Source: Hyphomicrobium_A sp963728165
GTDB taxonomy: Bacteria; Pseudomonadota; Alphaproteobacteria; Rhizobiales; Hyphomicrobiaceae
Assembly (NCBI GenBank): GCA_963728165.1
Contig: CAVSIY010000006.1
Coordinates: 186,001-250,000 of the forward strand
Reading direction: 5' to 3'
DNA length: 64,000 bases
Shown here: in pieces, positions 20,225 to 28,797 of the stretch
Position numbering within the stretch: position 1 is the first letter of the stretch
Layout of the letters: each line of letters begins with the position of its first letter
Translations under genes and position numbers: made by a program
The notes under the pieces: model-generated
The model's database searches: none
The model's input: only the letters and a program-made list of their open reading frames with translations
What the model was told of the DNA's origin: nothing

Positions 20225-22585
20225 ATGGCCGAGGGGACGCGTGGCGCCGCAGGACCCGAGCTGTCCGGAGCCAGCGGCTCCACAGAGGCCCAATCGGGCC
20301 GCCTGCGTGTCTTCATCTCCTATAGCCGCGACGACATCGACTTTGCCGACCAGCTCGAAGCCGGGCTCACAGTGACCGGCTTCGACGTCGCCATGGACCG
20401 GCACGGGATTACGGCGGGCGAGGATTTCCAGCGCCGCTTGGGTGCGCTCATCCGCGAGGCCGACACCGTCGTCTTCGTGCTCTCTCCCTCCTCAGCCCAT
20501 TCGCAAATGTGCGCCTGGGAGGTCGAGGAAGCGATGCGCCTGGGCAAGCGCATTATCCCCGTCGTGTGCTGCAGCCTCGAGAGCAATGAGCCGCCGCCGC
20601 ACCTCAAGAGCCTCGACTACGTGTTCTTCTACGCCGAGCCCAAGGTGGCCGGATCCGGCTTCGGGCACGGGCTGGCACGCCTTGTCGCCGCCTTGAACAC
20701 CGACCTCGACTGGATGCGCGAGCACACACGCCTGTTGGCCCGGGCGACGGAGTGGGAGACGGCCGGCCGCGTCGAGAACCGCATGCTGTCGGGGGCCGAC
20801 ATCGCGGCGGCAAAGGAATGGGCGTCGAAGCGCCCGAAAGGCGCGCCCGAGCCTACGGCACTGCATCTCGACTACATTCGTGCCAGCGAAGACGTCGATC
20901 ACGCGCGCACCAATGCCGAGCGCAAGCGTCTCACCGAGATGGCCGCCGCCCAAGCGGAACGCGAGGAGGCGCTCAAGAAGGCCGAGATCGCGCAGCAGGA
21001 GAAAACCTACGCGACGCAGCAACTCGTGCAACGCACCATGATCGGTATGGTCGTGGCCATCGTTCTCGCTCTTGCCGCAGGTGCCGCCGGCGTCATTGCC
21101 TGGCGCAACCAGCAGGTGGCGGAGGGCCAGCGTCTGCGGGCGGAACGAAATCTAGACGCGATCACGCAGGCGCTCGGCGTGCTCGACAAAGAGGCGAGCC
21201 CGAAGGCCATCGCCGAAACCTTTTTCAAGTTGGCACACACCTACCTCAGTCAGGACCGCTTCGACGAGGCCATAACGCTCTACAAGCGGAGTCTCGCGAT
21301 CGTCGACAAGCAAGAAGGTGCCAAAAGCGAGCAGGCGGCGGCGCTGTACAGCCAGTTGGGGATCGTCTACGCGAAGGTCGGAAAGCTGCCGGAGGCAGAG
21401 TTTCACCTCAAGCAAGCGCTCTCATACTACGGGCAGCTACCGGACATCTCGCGCACGGACCAGCTGACCACGCTCGCGCAACTGACAAACGTCTACAAGT
21501 CCGAGGGCAAGGCGGCCGAGGCGGCGGAAGCGGAAAAGCAGACCCGATCGATTGCGATTGCCAATGCGGCCTCCATCGTACCGGTTTATTTCGCGACCGA
21601 TCGCGCCTTTTCTTCAAGCGGAGGCCGGGACACCTTTGGATCCGAGCGCGGCAGGTCTTTGCAGCTCGGCAGGGCGCTTGTCACGATCCCGAAGAGCCAC
21701 GAACTTTCGAACATAGAGCGGCCCTGGCGGCTCTCCATCGGCTACCTCAATGTATCCATCTACGAGCAGGCAGAGGATCCACGGCAGCACTTCACGATTC
21801 AGGAACTGACGAGGATGACCGAGCCGCAGTTGGCCGAGTTGGTCCGAAAGCGTCTCGATAGCTCCAGCGAATTCAAGGATCGCGCGTTCGTCTACGTCCC
21901 CGGCTTCAACAGCAGTTTTGATAACTCCGTCTACCGCACGGCGCAGTTGGCCTACAACCTGAAGTTCGACGGCCCAGCCTTTGTCTATTCGTGGCCGTCG
22001 GGCGGCGAGGTTTTCAGCTACACGTACGACAGGGAAAGTGCGCAGGCGGCAAGGCCCTACCTGAGAGCATTCCTGAAATTCGTGGCGGACAAGTCCGGGG
22101 CCAAAAACATCAGCATCCTTGCCAATGGGCTGGGGAGCCTACCTGTGCTTGACGTGCTCGCAGATATCGCCAAGTCGAACCCTTCCCAGAAATCGATCGA
22201 CCAACTCATTCTTACAGCACCCGATGTCGACAGCGATAGCTTTCGCGAGATCGCGGCCAGTCTCAGCGGGATCGCCAACGGCATCACGCTTTACGTCGCC
22301 GCTGACGATCGAGCGTTGGAAGTATCGCGGAAATTTTGGGGTCATTACCGGGCCGGCGACGTGCCGCCCAATGGTCCCGTCGTCGTCGACGGTGTCGACA
22401 CCATCGATGTGACGGCGGCCAGCGCGAGCACGCGTAGTAATCCGGGGACGGTCTCGCCGGACACCCTGCTATCGGATGTGGGAGCGCTCATCAAGAGCGG
22501 CACCCGGCCGCCCGACAAACGCTCTGATCGGTTTGTGCCGGTCGAGTCTTCTGCCGGTCGGTATTGGCGCTATCAGCCGCAATGA
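20225..22585 (+). CDS. TIR domain - membrane segment - TPR - DUF900 hydrolase-fold protein
   Basis: The 786-aa product joins four modules. A TIR domain (residues 27-150) has FISYSRDD at 30-37 and Cys96-Ala-Trp-Glu99, placing Glu99 where TIR NADases keep their catalytic glutamate. A Glu/Lys-rich coiled-coil (about 225-265) leads into one membrane segment (about 271-293). Two or three TPR-like repeats (about 330-405) precede a C-terminal DUF900 alpha/beta-hydrolase region from about 450 (VPVYFATDRAF, FVYVPGFNSSFDNSVYRTAQLAYNL, VYSWPSGG). Where DUF900 proteins normally have the nucleophile elbow AHSMG, this one reads ANGLG (about 631-635), so the catalytic serine is absent. It stands alone, and a GTG 3 nt upstream is an alternative start. 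Role unknown; signalling or defence are both possible. Confidence 0.85.
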   Translation: MAEGTRGAAGPELSGASGSTEAQSGRLRVFISYSRDDIDFADQLEAGLTVTGFDVAMDRHGITAGEDFQRRLGALIREADTVVFVLSPSSAHSQMCAWEVEEAMRLGKRIIPVVCCSLESNEPPPHLKSLDYVFFYAEPKVAGSGFGHGLARLVAALNTDLDWMREHTRLLARATEWETAGRVENRMLSGADIAAAKEWASKRPKGAPEPTALHLDYIRASEDVDHARTNAERKRLTEMAAAQAEREEALKKAEIAQQEKTYATQQLVQRTMIGMVVAIVLALAAGAAGVIAWRNQQVAEGQRLRAERNLDAITQALGVLDKEASPKAIAETFFKLAHTYLSQDRFDEAITLYKRSLAIVDKQEGAKSEQAAALYSQLGIVYAKVGKLPEAEFHLKQALSYYGQLPDISRTDQLTTLAQLTNVYKSEGKAAEAAEAEKQTRSIAIANAASIVPVYFATDRAFSSSGGRDTFGSERGRSLQLGRALVTIPKSHELSNIERPWRLSIGYLNVSIYEQAEDPRQHFTIQELTRMTEPQLAELVRKRLDSSSEFKDRAFVYVPGFNSSFDNSVYRTAQLAYNLKFDGPAFVYSWPSGGEVFSYTYDRESAQAARPYLRAFLKFVADKSGAKNISILANGLGSLPVLDVLADIAKSNPSQKSIDQLILTAPDVDSDSFREIAASLSGIANGITLYVAADDRALEVSRKFWGHYRAGDVPPNGPVVVDGVDTIDVTAASASTRSNPGTVSPDTLLSDVGALIKSGTRPPDKRSDRFVPVESSAGRYWRYQPQ

Positions 22586-22587
22586 CA

Positions 22588-24384
22588 CTAGTTTGCGGGC
22601 CGCAAGATCACCGGCGGCACTGAGAAGTCGAGCACCGGCGCGCCGGGCCCGGTACTGCCGGGCAGCGGAGCACCGGGAATGGCCGGCGGATAGGGCGGCA
22701 GCTCGATCCCGCGCATGCCGAGCGGTGCGTTGCTTTGCGGCTGCTCGAGGCGCACGGGCCGGTCTTGCAGCGTCGGCACTTTGTCGCGGCGCACGAGCCC
22801 CGGGAAGGCGATCAGCAGCGCCACCATCACGCACTGGATGACGACGAAAGGCACCGCACCCCAGTAGATCTGGCCGGTGGTGACGGGCGGCATGCTCTGC
22901 CCGGTCACCTTGTCGATGTACGTCGTGCGCGGCGCCACCGAGCGCAGGTAGAAGAGCGCGAAGCCGAAGGGCGGGTGCATGAAGCTCGTCTGCATGTTCA
23001 CGGAGAGGATCACGCCGAACCAGATGAGGTCGATGCCGAGTGCGCTGGCGGCCGGCGCCAGCAGCGGAATGATGATGAAGGCCAGCTCGAAGAAGTCGAG
23101 GAAGAAGGCGAGGAAGAACACAAGCATGTTGACGAAGACGAGAAAGCCGACCTCACCGCCCGGCAGCGACACGAGCAGGTGCTCCACCCATTTGTGGCCG
23201 TTGACGCCGTAGAAGGTGAGCGAGAAGACGCGCGCGCCGACGAGGATGAACATGACGAAGGCCGACAGCTTCGCCGTCGCTTGCGCCGCGGAGCGGACGA
23301 TCCCCAGGTTGAAGCGGCGGGGATTGCGGTCGGCGACGCGCTTGGCAAAGGCCAAGAGCATGGCGCCGACGGCCCCCATGGCGCCGCCCTCGGTCGGGGT
23401 GGCCACGCCGACAAAAATGGTGCCGAGCACCAGGAAGATGAGCAGGAGCGGCGGCACCATGACGAAGACCACCTGCTCGGCGAGCAGCGACAATAGACGC
23501 ACGTCGGTGAGGCGGTGGAGGACGAAGCTCACAGCCGCGACCGCAAAGGCAATGGCGACGGCGAGCCCGAGCGTCAGGATGACGTAGTCGGCGCCGCTAT
23601 AAGGCGCCCCGCGCATGAGGACCCAGGCCCCGACCCCGCAGGCGAGCGTAAGCAGTGCAAGCGAGGTGTAGCCGCGTGAGCCGTCCGGGCCGCGATAGGC
23701 GATCGCCTCGGGCGGAAGCCCCGGCGCGGCGCTCTTGGCGAAGGTGGAGATGAAAAAGACGTAGGCGAGATAGAAGCTGGCGAGCATCAAGCCCGGCACC
23801 AGCGCGCCGGTGTACATGTCGCCGACCGAGCGGCCGAGCTGGTCGGCCATCACGATCAGCACCAGCGAGGGCGGCACGATTTGGGCGAGCGTGCCCGAGG
23901 CCGCGATGGTGCCGGTGGCGAAGCGCGCATCATAGCCGTAGCGCAGCATGATCGGCAGCGAGATGAGGCCCATGGAGATGACGGAGGCCGCGACCACGCC
24001 GGTCGTGGCGGCGAGCAGCGCGCCGACGAACACGACCGCATAGGCGATGCCGCCGCGCACCGGCCCGAACAGCTGCCCGACCGTCTCCAAGAGGTCCTCG
24101 GCCATGCCGGAGCGCTCGAGAATGAGCCCCATGAAGGCGAAGAAGGGAATGGCGAGCAGCGTCTCGTTGGTCATCACCCCGTAGATGCGCTCTGGCAGCG
24201 TCTTCAGAAGCGGCCAGGACAGGTTGATGACGCCGCCCGAGAACGGCGCCAGCTCCACGCCGACGACGAAGAACATGAGCCCGACGGCGGCGAGCGAGAA
24301 GGCGACGGGATAGCCCAAGAGCAGGAACACCACGAGCGCCGCGAACATGATCGGCGCCAGGTTCTCCGCGATGAGCTCGAGCAT
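22588..24384 (-). CDS. dctM: TRAP transporter large permease (DctM type)
   Basis: The channel-forming membrane subunit of a tripartite ATP-independent periplasmic transporter, which imports organic acids or similar solutes using a sodium gradient. The 598-aa product is of the long subtype, with more than a dozen hydrophobic segments, the conserved GPVRGGIAYAVVFVGALLAATTGVV region, and PTEGGAMGAVGA. A Pro-rich tail of about 60 residues (LPPYPPAIPGAPLPG) is unusual and may be cytoplasmic. The small permease gene lies just upstream in the same operon. No DctP-type solute-binding protein is in the window, so the substrate cannot be predicted. Confidence 0.93.
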   Translation of the reverse strand: MLELIAENLAPIMFAALVVFLLLGYPVAFSLAAVGLMFFVVGVELAPFSGGVINLSWPLLKTLPERIYGVMTNETLLAIPFFAFMGLILERSGMAEDLLETVGQLFGPVRGGIAYAVVFVGALLAATTGVVAASVISMGLISLPIMLRYGYDARFATGTIAASGTLAQIVPPSLVLIVMADQLGRSVGDMYTGALVPGLMLASFYLAYVFFISTFAKSAAPGLPPEAIAYRGPDGSRGYTSLALLTLACGVGAWVLMRGAPYSGADYVILTLGLAVAIAFAVAAVSFVLHRLTDVRLLSLLAEQVVFVMVPPLLLIFLVLGTIFVGVATPTEGGAMGAVGAMLLAFAKRVADRNPRRFNLGIVRSAAQATAKLSAFVMFILVGARVFSLTFYGVNGHKWVEHLLVSLPGGEVGFLVFVNMLVFFLAFFLDFFELAFIIIPLLAPAASALGIDLIWFGVILSVNMQTSFMHPPFGFALFYLRSVAPRTTYIDKVTGQSMPPVTTGQIYWGAVPFVVIQCVMVALLIAFPGLVRRDKVPTLQDRPVRLEQPQSNAPLGMRGIELPPYPPAIPGAPLPGSTGPGAPVLDFSVPPVILRPAN

Positions 24385-24440
24385 ATCCCCCTCTTCGTTC
24401 TCGTTGTCCCTTCTCCGTGCGACCGGGGAGAGGGGCGTCC

Positions 24441-25043
24441 CTAGCGCTTGCGTTGCTCTTTGCCACCGTCTCGCGGCATCAGCACGTGACCGGAGTCCGG
24501 GGCGGCCGCCGGGTGGCCCATGCCGAGCTCCGTCTCGGCCAGATCTCCACGCATGATGGCGATGCGTTTGATCAGCTCGGAGACGCCCTGCAGGAACAGG
24601 ATGGCGAACGCCAACGGAATGAGAAACTTAGGCGGCCATTGCGGCAGGCCGCCGAAGTTGGAGGACTGCTCGTTCTGCGCGTAGGAGACGAGGAAGAACG
24701 GCCAGGACGTCCACACGATGATGGCCGCCATCGGCAGCAGAAACAGGAGGTGCCCCGCGATCTCGATCCAGTTGCGGACCTTTGCGGGAAAGCGCTGGCT
24801 CAGGATGTCGATGCGGATGTGCTCGTTGAGCGCCAGCGTCCAGGGTGCGGCCAGCAGGAACACGGCGGCAAACAGCCACCACTGCAGCTCGAGCCACGCG
24901 TTCGAGCTGGTGTCGAACAGCTTGCGGATGATGGCGTTGCCGGCGCTGATCACGGCTGCCGCCACGACCAGCCAGGCGACCCACTGGCCCAGCCGGCGCG
25001 TGCCCGCATCGATGAGGCGGCTCAGACCCAGAAGTCCTCGCAT
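24441..25043 (-). CDS. dctQ: TRAP transporter small permease (DctQ type)
   Basis: The small membrane subunit that supports DctM and docks the binding protein. The product is 200 aa with four hydrophobic segments, including LGQWVAWLVVAAAVISAGNAI and WWLFAAVFLLAAPWTL. It carries the family signature LALNEHIRIDILSQRF and a hydrophilic tail. I chose the ATG with AAGGGGAA 9 nt upstream; the ORF is open about 60 bases further back. It lies 56 bases before dctM and is surely cotranscribed with it. The upstream gene on the other strand is mrp, so a divergent promoter region of about 180 bases is shared. Confidence 0.9.
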   Translation of the reverse strand: MRGLLGLSRLIDAGTRRLGQWVAWLVVAAAVISAGNAIIRKLFDTSSNAWLELQWWLFAAVFLLAAPWTLALNEHIRIDILSQRFPAKVRNWIEIAGHLLFLLPMAAIIVWTSWPFFLVSYAQNEQSSNFGGLPQWPPKFLIPLAFAILFLQGVSELIKRIAIMRGDLAETELGMGHPAAAPDSGHVLMPRDGGKEQRKR

Positions 25044-25223
25044 GGCCGGCTTCCCCTTGACGTTTCTTTCCGGCGCCCGAGATAAGCAGCGCGCCCCCCG
25101 CGTCAAAGATTCCTATATCGAGGGCGGGCCGTGACTTCCAGCGCGGCCTCTGACAGTATTCGCTCCAGCATTCGCGCCAGCGCTCGCCCGTCCGCGACCT
25201 CTCGCCCCCCGGGAGCATTTGAA

Positions 25224-26708
25224 ATGACCATATCCAAACCGCAGGTTCTCGACGAGTTGCGCCGGGTCAAGGGGCCCGACCTCGACAGCAATATCGTCGA
25301 TCTCGGGCTCGTCTCCGAGATCCTCGTCAAGGACGACCGCGTCTACTTCTCGATTACTGTGCCGGCCGAGCGCGCTGAGGAGCTGGAGCCGCTGCGCCAG
25401 GCCGCCGAAACCGTTGTCGCCAAGGTGCCGGGCGTCTCCGCCGTCACCGCAGTGCTGACGGCGGAAGCGGTGCGGGGCGCGGCAGCAGCGGGCACCAGGG
25501 TGCCCGAAAGCGCCCGCGTCACCCAAGCTCGCACAAATGGAGGCGAGGGAGCCCCGCACGGCGCGCGCCAGCTCGCTACCGTCCCCGGCGTGAAGAACCT
25601 GATCGCGGTCGCCTCCGGCAAGGGCGGCGTCGGCAAGTCGACGACGGCCGTCAACCTGGCGCTCGGGCTGCAGGCTCAAGGCCTAAAGGTCGGCATCCTC
25701 GATGCCGACATCTACGGGCCCTCGCAGCCGCGGCTGCTCGGATTGCACGGCCAACCACAAGTCCTGCAGGGCAAGACCCTGAAACCCATGGAAGGCTACG
25801 GCCTCAAGGCCATGTCCATGGGCTTCATGGTCGACGAGGAGACGCCCGTCATCTGGCGCGGACCCATGGTCGTGGGGGCCTTGAACCAGATGCTGCGCGA
25901 CGTCGCCTGGGGTGAGGACGGCGACCTCGACGTGCTCATCATCGACATGCCGCCCGGCACCGGCGACGTGCAGCTCACCATGGCGCAGCAGGTGCCCTTG
26001 TCAGGCGCCGTCGTCGTGTCGACGCCGCAGGACCTCGCCCTGATCGACGCCCGCAAGGGGCTCGCCATGTTCCGCAAGGTCAGCGTGCCCGTGCTCGGCA
26101 TCATCGAGAACATGAGCACCTTCGTGTGCCCCAAGTGCGGGGAGCGCTCCGACATCTTCGGCCACGGCGGGGCGCAGAGCGAGGCCGAGCGCCTCGGCGT
26201 GCCGTTCCTCGGCGCCATCCCGCTCGACATGGAGATTCGCGCCCGCTCGGACACTGGCCGGCCAATCACGGCGACCGATCCCGACAGCCCCCTCGCCAAG
26301 ACCTACCGCGAGGTCGCGGCCAAGACCTGGGCCGAGTTGAAAAACGCCCAGAAGATCGCCTTGAAGCCGCCGCAGCTCGCCTTGAGCCCGAGCGGCGATG
26401 TGCTCACCGTCACCTTGGCGTGCGGAACGAAATACGAGCTTACGGCCGAGCTTTTGCGCGTCATGAGCCCATCGGCCGAGGTGCAGGGCCATTCACCCGA
26501 CCAGCGCGTCACCGTCGGCGGCAAGCGCAACGTCAAGATCAAGGACTTGCGGCCCGTCGGCAGCTATGCCGTGCGCATCGCCTTCGACGACGGGCACGAC
26601 ACGGGTCTTTTCACCTGGACCTACCTGCAGCAGCTTGGCCGCGAGAAGGATGCGCGCTGGTCGGAGTACCTCGCCGAGCTGGAGAGGAAGGGGCTAGGGC
26701 GGGGCTGA
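25224..26708 (+). CDS. mrp: Mrp/ApbC Fe-S carrier ATPase fused to a DUF971 domain
   Basis: An iron-sulfur cluster carrier of the Mrp/NBP35 group. The 494-aa product has an N-terminal MIP18/DUF59 domain (about 6-80, LDELRRVKGPDLDSNIVDLGLV). The P-loop ATPase begins at the deviant Walker A SGKGGVGKSTT and includes LDADIYGPSQPRLL, DMPPGTGDVQL and the cluster-binding CPKC in MSTFVCPKCGE. A C-terminal DUF971 (GBBH-N-like) domain of about 85 residues ends GLFTWTYLQQLG. In many bacteria DUF971 is a separate small protein beside mrp. The ATG with GGGAG just upstream was preferred to the longer Ser/Arg-rich ORF from 25131. The fusion suggests the two act together in Fe-S assembly. Confidence 0.92.
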   Translation: MTISKPQVLDELRRVKGPDLDSNIVDLGLVSEILVKDDRVYFSITVPAERAEELEPLRQAAETVVAKVPGVSAVTAVLTAEAVRGAAAAGTRVPESARVTQARTNGGEGAPHGARQLATVPGVKNLIAVASGKGGVGKSTTAVNLALGLQAQGLKVGILDADIYGPSQPRLLGLHGQPQVLQGKTLKPMEGYGLKAMSMGFMVDEETPVIWRGPMVVGALNQMLRDVAWGEDGDLDVLIIDMPPGTGDVQLTMAQQVPLSGAVVVSTPQDLALIDARKGLAMFRKVSVPVLGIIENMSTFVCPKCGERSDIFGHGGAQSEAERLGVPFLGAIPLDMEIRARSDTGRPITATDPDSPLAKTYREVAAKTWAELKNAQKIALKPPQLALSPSGDVLTVTLACGTKYELTAELLRVMSPSAEVQGHSPDQRVTVGGKRNVKIKDLRPVGSYAVRIAFDDGHDTGLFTWTYLQQLGREKDARWSEYLAELERKGLGRG

Positions 26709-26879
26709 TCACGGCCGTACCCAAGCTGAAATCGCCCGGTTTCGGCTCTCTTGACTTCCAACCGTTTCTTCTCGATCCTCAGCGTTAACCGAATAGCGTA
26801 CATGCCGTGCTGCCCGGATGCCGGGTCGGCCGGTTTTTGCGTATATCAGGTCACTTGAGGCTACCAGAGGAGATCGAAC

Positions 26880-27419
26880 ATCCGCAGACCAATGCGAGCC
26901 GCGCCTGAGCGCGAGCCAGCCGGCCCGAAGATCAATGAGGCGATCCGGGCCAAGGACGTACGACTGATTGACGAGAACGGAGAGAACGTCGGCGTCGTTA
27001 CGCACGCGGACGCACTCGAGCGGGCCGTGAAAGCGGGGCTGGATCTGGTGGAGGTCTCCCCCGACGCAGACCCGCCCGTCTGCAAGATTCTCGATTTCGG
27101 AAAGTACAAGTATCAGGCCCAGAAGAAGGCCGCCGAGGCGCGTAAGCACCAGAAGATCGTCGAGATCAAAGAGATCAAGATGCGCCCCGCCATCGATGAT
27201 CACGACTACGACGTGAAGATGCGCTCGATTAAGCGCTTCTTCGAGGAAGGCGACAAGGTGAAGGTCACCTTGCGCTTCCGCGGCCGCGAGATGGCGCACC
27301 AGCAGCTTGGCATGCAGGTGCTGCAGCGGGTGAAGGTCGACCTCGAGGCGATCGCCAAGGTCGAGTCCGAGCCGCGCTTGGAAGGGCGGCAGATGGTGAT
27401 GGTGCTGGCGCCGCGGTAG
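26880..27419 (+). CDS. infC: Translation initiation factor IF-3, AUC start
   Basis: IF-3 binds the 30S subunit, blocks premature joining of 50S and checks the start codon-anticodon pair. The product has the N-domain (INEAIRAKDVRLIDENGENVGVV), the linker rich in Lys (KYKYQAQKKAAEARKHQKI) and the C-domain (EIKMRPAIDDHDYDVKMRSIKRFFEEGDKVKVTLRFRG, described only by position). AGAGGAGA at 26866-26873 lies 6 nt before an ATC that opens the reading frame and gives the N-terminus (M)RRPMRAAP, as in related IF-3 proteins. The first ATG, four codons later, is too far from this site. A non-AUG start fits the known autocontrol of infC, whose product disfavours AUU/AUC/AUA starts. Usual neighbours rpmI and rplT follow, but with an unrelated gene in between. 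Confidence 0.93.
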   Translation: MRRPMRAAPEREPAGPKINEAIRAKDVRLIDENGENVGVVTHADALERAVKAGLDLVEVSPDADPPVCKILDFGKYKYQAQKKAAEARKHQKIVEIKEIKMRPAIDDHDYDVKMRSIKRFFEEGDKVKVTLRFRGREMAHQQLGMQVLQRVKVDLEAIAKVESEPRLEGRQMVMVLAPR

Positions 27420-27459
27420 CTCCGTTCGCTCCCCGGCGCCGCGATTGTTGGGGGGAGTA

Positions 27460-27975
27460 ATGGAGCGAATATCTTCCTTCTTTGCCGGCACGCAAGGCGG
27501 CCGCCTTGCGCGGTCCGCCGTGGCCGTTGCTTTGATCACGATCACTCTCGCTGCGACGGCCCTTGCGCAGCGCGTGGTGCCCGAGACGCCACGCATTGGG
27601 GGCGGATCGGCCGGCGTCGGCGGCGGAGCCGGGCTCATCGGGCCCCTGCCTCCCCTTCCGCCGGCGATGCAGGCTCCGGTGCTGTCGCCCCCCGTGGCCG
27701 TTCCCCAACCGGCTCCGCCCATTGCCGTGCCCGCCGCTCCGGCGCCGGCCGCTCCGGCACGCGTGGTCCGCTTCCGCTGCGAGCTGACACCCGGGGCCGA
27801 GGCCTGCAAGGAGGCTGGTGCGCCCGATGGCGGGGGCGATGACAGCCAGTGCACGTGCGCCCACGATTACTGCCATGACGACCGAAGCCGGGGTCCGCGT
27901 CTGCGAGAAGTTGCAGTAGCCTCCGCGGGCCCGCGCGCCGGGCGCTCTTGCCGAGGGCGCCGCACCCACCTATAA
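27460..27975 (+). CDS. Secreted Pro/Gly-rich hypothetical protein, possible frameshift near the end
   Basis: I do not recognise a family. The product starts with a signal peptide (SAVAVALITITLAATALAQ). A Gly- then Pro/Ala-rich low-complexity region follows, and then a cysteine cluster (FRCELTPGAEACKEAG and QCTCAHDYCHDD). After that the annotated frame becomes Arg-rich, while another frame reads MTTEAGVRVCEKLQ and stops at 27917-27919, a more natural cysteine-containing end. Removing one C near 27870 would join them. So the true C-terminus may be the alternative one. The gene sits inside the otherwise standard infC-rpmI-rplT operon, which is unusual for a secreted protein. Confidence 0.65.
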   Translation: MERISSFFAGTQGGRLARSAVAVALITITLAATALAQRVVPETPRIGGGSAGVGGGAGLIGPLPPLPPAMQAPVLSPPVAVPQPAPPIAVPAAPAPAAPARVVRFRCELTPGAEACKEAGAPDGGGDDSQCTCAHDYCHDDRSRGPRLREVAVASAGPRAGRSCRGRRTHL

Positions 27976-28112
27976 GGCGCCCTGAGCCGCCCGGCGGGGC
28001 ATGCCGTGGCGGCTCTTATGCTTTGGACCAGGTGCCAACCCTCCCATGGATCGGCCCGCAAGGGCCGAGGCCGCAAGCGCGGCCCGCGACAAGTCGCGTC
28101 CCCGCGGAGGGC

Positions 28113-28139
28113 CCGCATTTCGCCAACGGCGAAATGCGG
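28113..28139 (+). promoter_or_regulatory. 12-bp perfect stem-loop just upstream of rpmI
   Basis: CCGCATTTCGCC pairs with GGCGAAATGCGG around AAC, ending about 30 bases before the rpmI start and flanked by GGGCC / GGCCC that could extend the stem. In many bacteria the rpmI-rplT leader is folded so that L20 represses its own synthesis. Whether this hairpin is an L20 target or a simple processing site is inference. Confidence 0.55.
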
Positions 28140-28170
28140 TGCGGCCCGTGAGTGAGAAAGGACCAGCGAA

Positions 28171-28371
28171 ATGCCCAAGATGAAGACCAAGAGCGGCGCC
28201 AAAAAGCGCTTCAAGATGACGGGTACGGGCAAGGTCAAGGCCGCTGCCGCAGGCAAGCAGCACGGCATGATCAAGCGTCATGCGAAGTTCATTCGCCAGG
28301 CGCGCGGCACCATGGTGCTCGACGCTTCCGACGCCAAGATCGTGAAGAAGTACATGCCCTACGCGCGCTGA
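28171..28371 (+). CDS. rpmI: 50S ribosomal protein bL35
   Basis: A small basic ribosomal protein of the large subunit. The 66-aa product starts MPKMKTKSGAKKRFKMTGTG and ends in a typical Lys-rich tail with KKYMPYAR, full length for the family. AAAGGACC stands just before the ATG. It precedes rplT by 56 bases, the standard order, and a strong stem-loop lies directly upstream. Confidence 0.97.
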   Translation: MPKMKTKSGAKKRFKMTGTGKVKAAAAGKQHGMIKRHAKFIRQARGTMVLDASDAKIVKKYMPYAR

Positions 28372-28427
28372 GCCGGCCTTCGGCCAACTCACGCATCAAA
28401 GCAACCGACATCTGACGGAGCAGTCCC

Positions 28428-28787
28428 ATGGCACGCGTCAAGCGCGGCGTTACCGCCCATGCCAAGCACAAGAAAGTTCTCAATGCCGCGAAGGGTTATC
28501 GCGGCCGGCGCAAGAACACGATCCGGGTCGCCAAGCAGGCGGTCGAGAAGGCGCTGCAATATCAATACATCGGCCGCAAGCAAAAGAAGCGCAGCTTCCG
28601 CTCGCTGTGGATACAGCGCATCAACGCGGCCGTGCGCGAGCACGGGCTCACCTACGGGCGATTTATCGACGGCCTCAACAAGGCCGGGATCGAGATCGAC
28701 CGCAAGGTGCTGGCCGATCTCGCCGTCAAGGACGCCGCGGGCTTCAAAGCACTCGTCGACCAGGCCGCCAACGCCAAATCGGCCTAA
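28428..28787 (+). CDS. rplT: 50S ribosomal protein bL20
   Basis: Binds 23S rRNA early in large-subunit assembly and is a translational repressor of its own operon in several bacteria. The 119-aa product begins MARVKRGVTAHAKHKKVLN and has the family features YRGRRKNTIRVAKQAV and RSLWIQRINAAVREHGLTY. The gene ends 10 bases before a long palindromic repeat, which separates it from pheS, so pheST may be transcribed apart from the ribosomal genes. Confidence 0.97.
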   Translation: MARVKRGVTAHAKHKKVLNAAKGYRGRRKNTIRVAKQAVEKALQYQYIGRKQKKRSFRSLWIQRINAAVREHGLTYGRFIDGLNKAGIEIDRKVLADLAVKDAAGFKALVDQAANAKSA

Positions 28788-28797
28788 GCCGCCAGTC

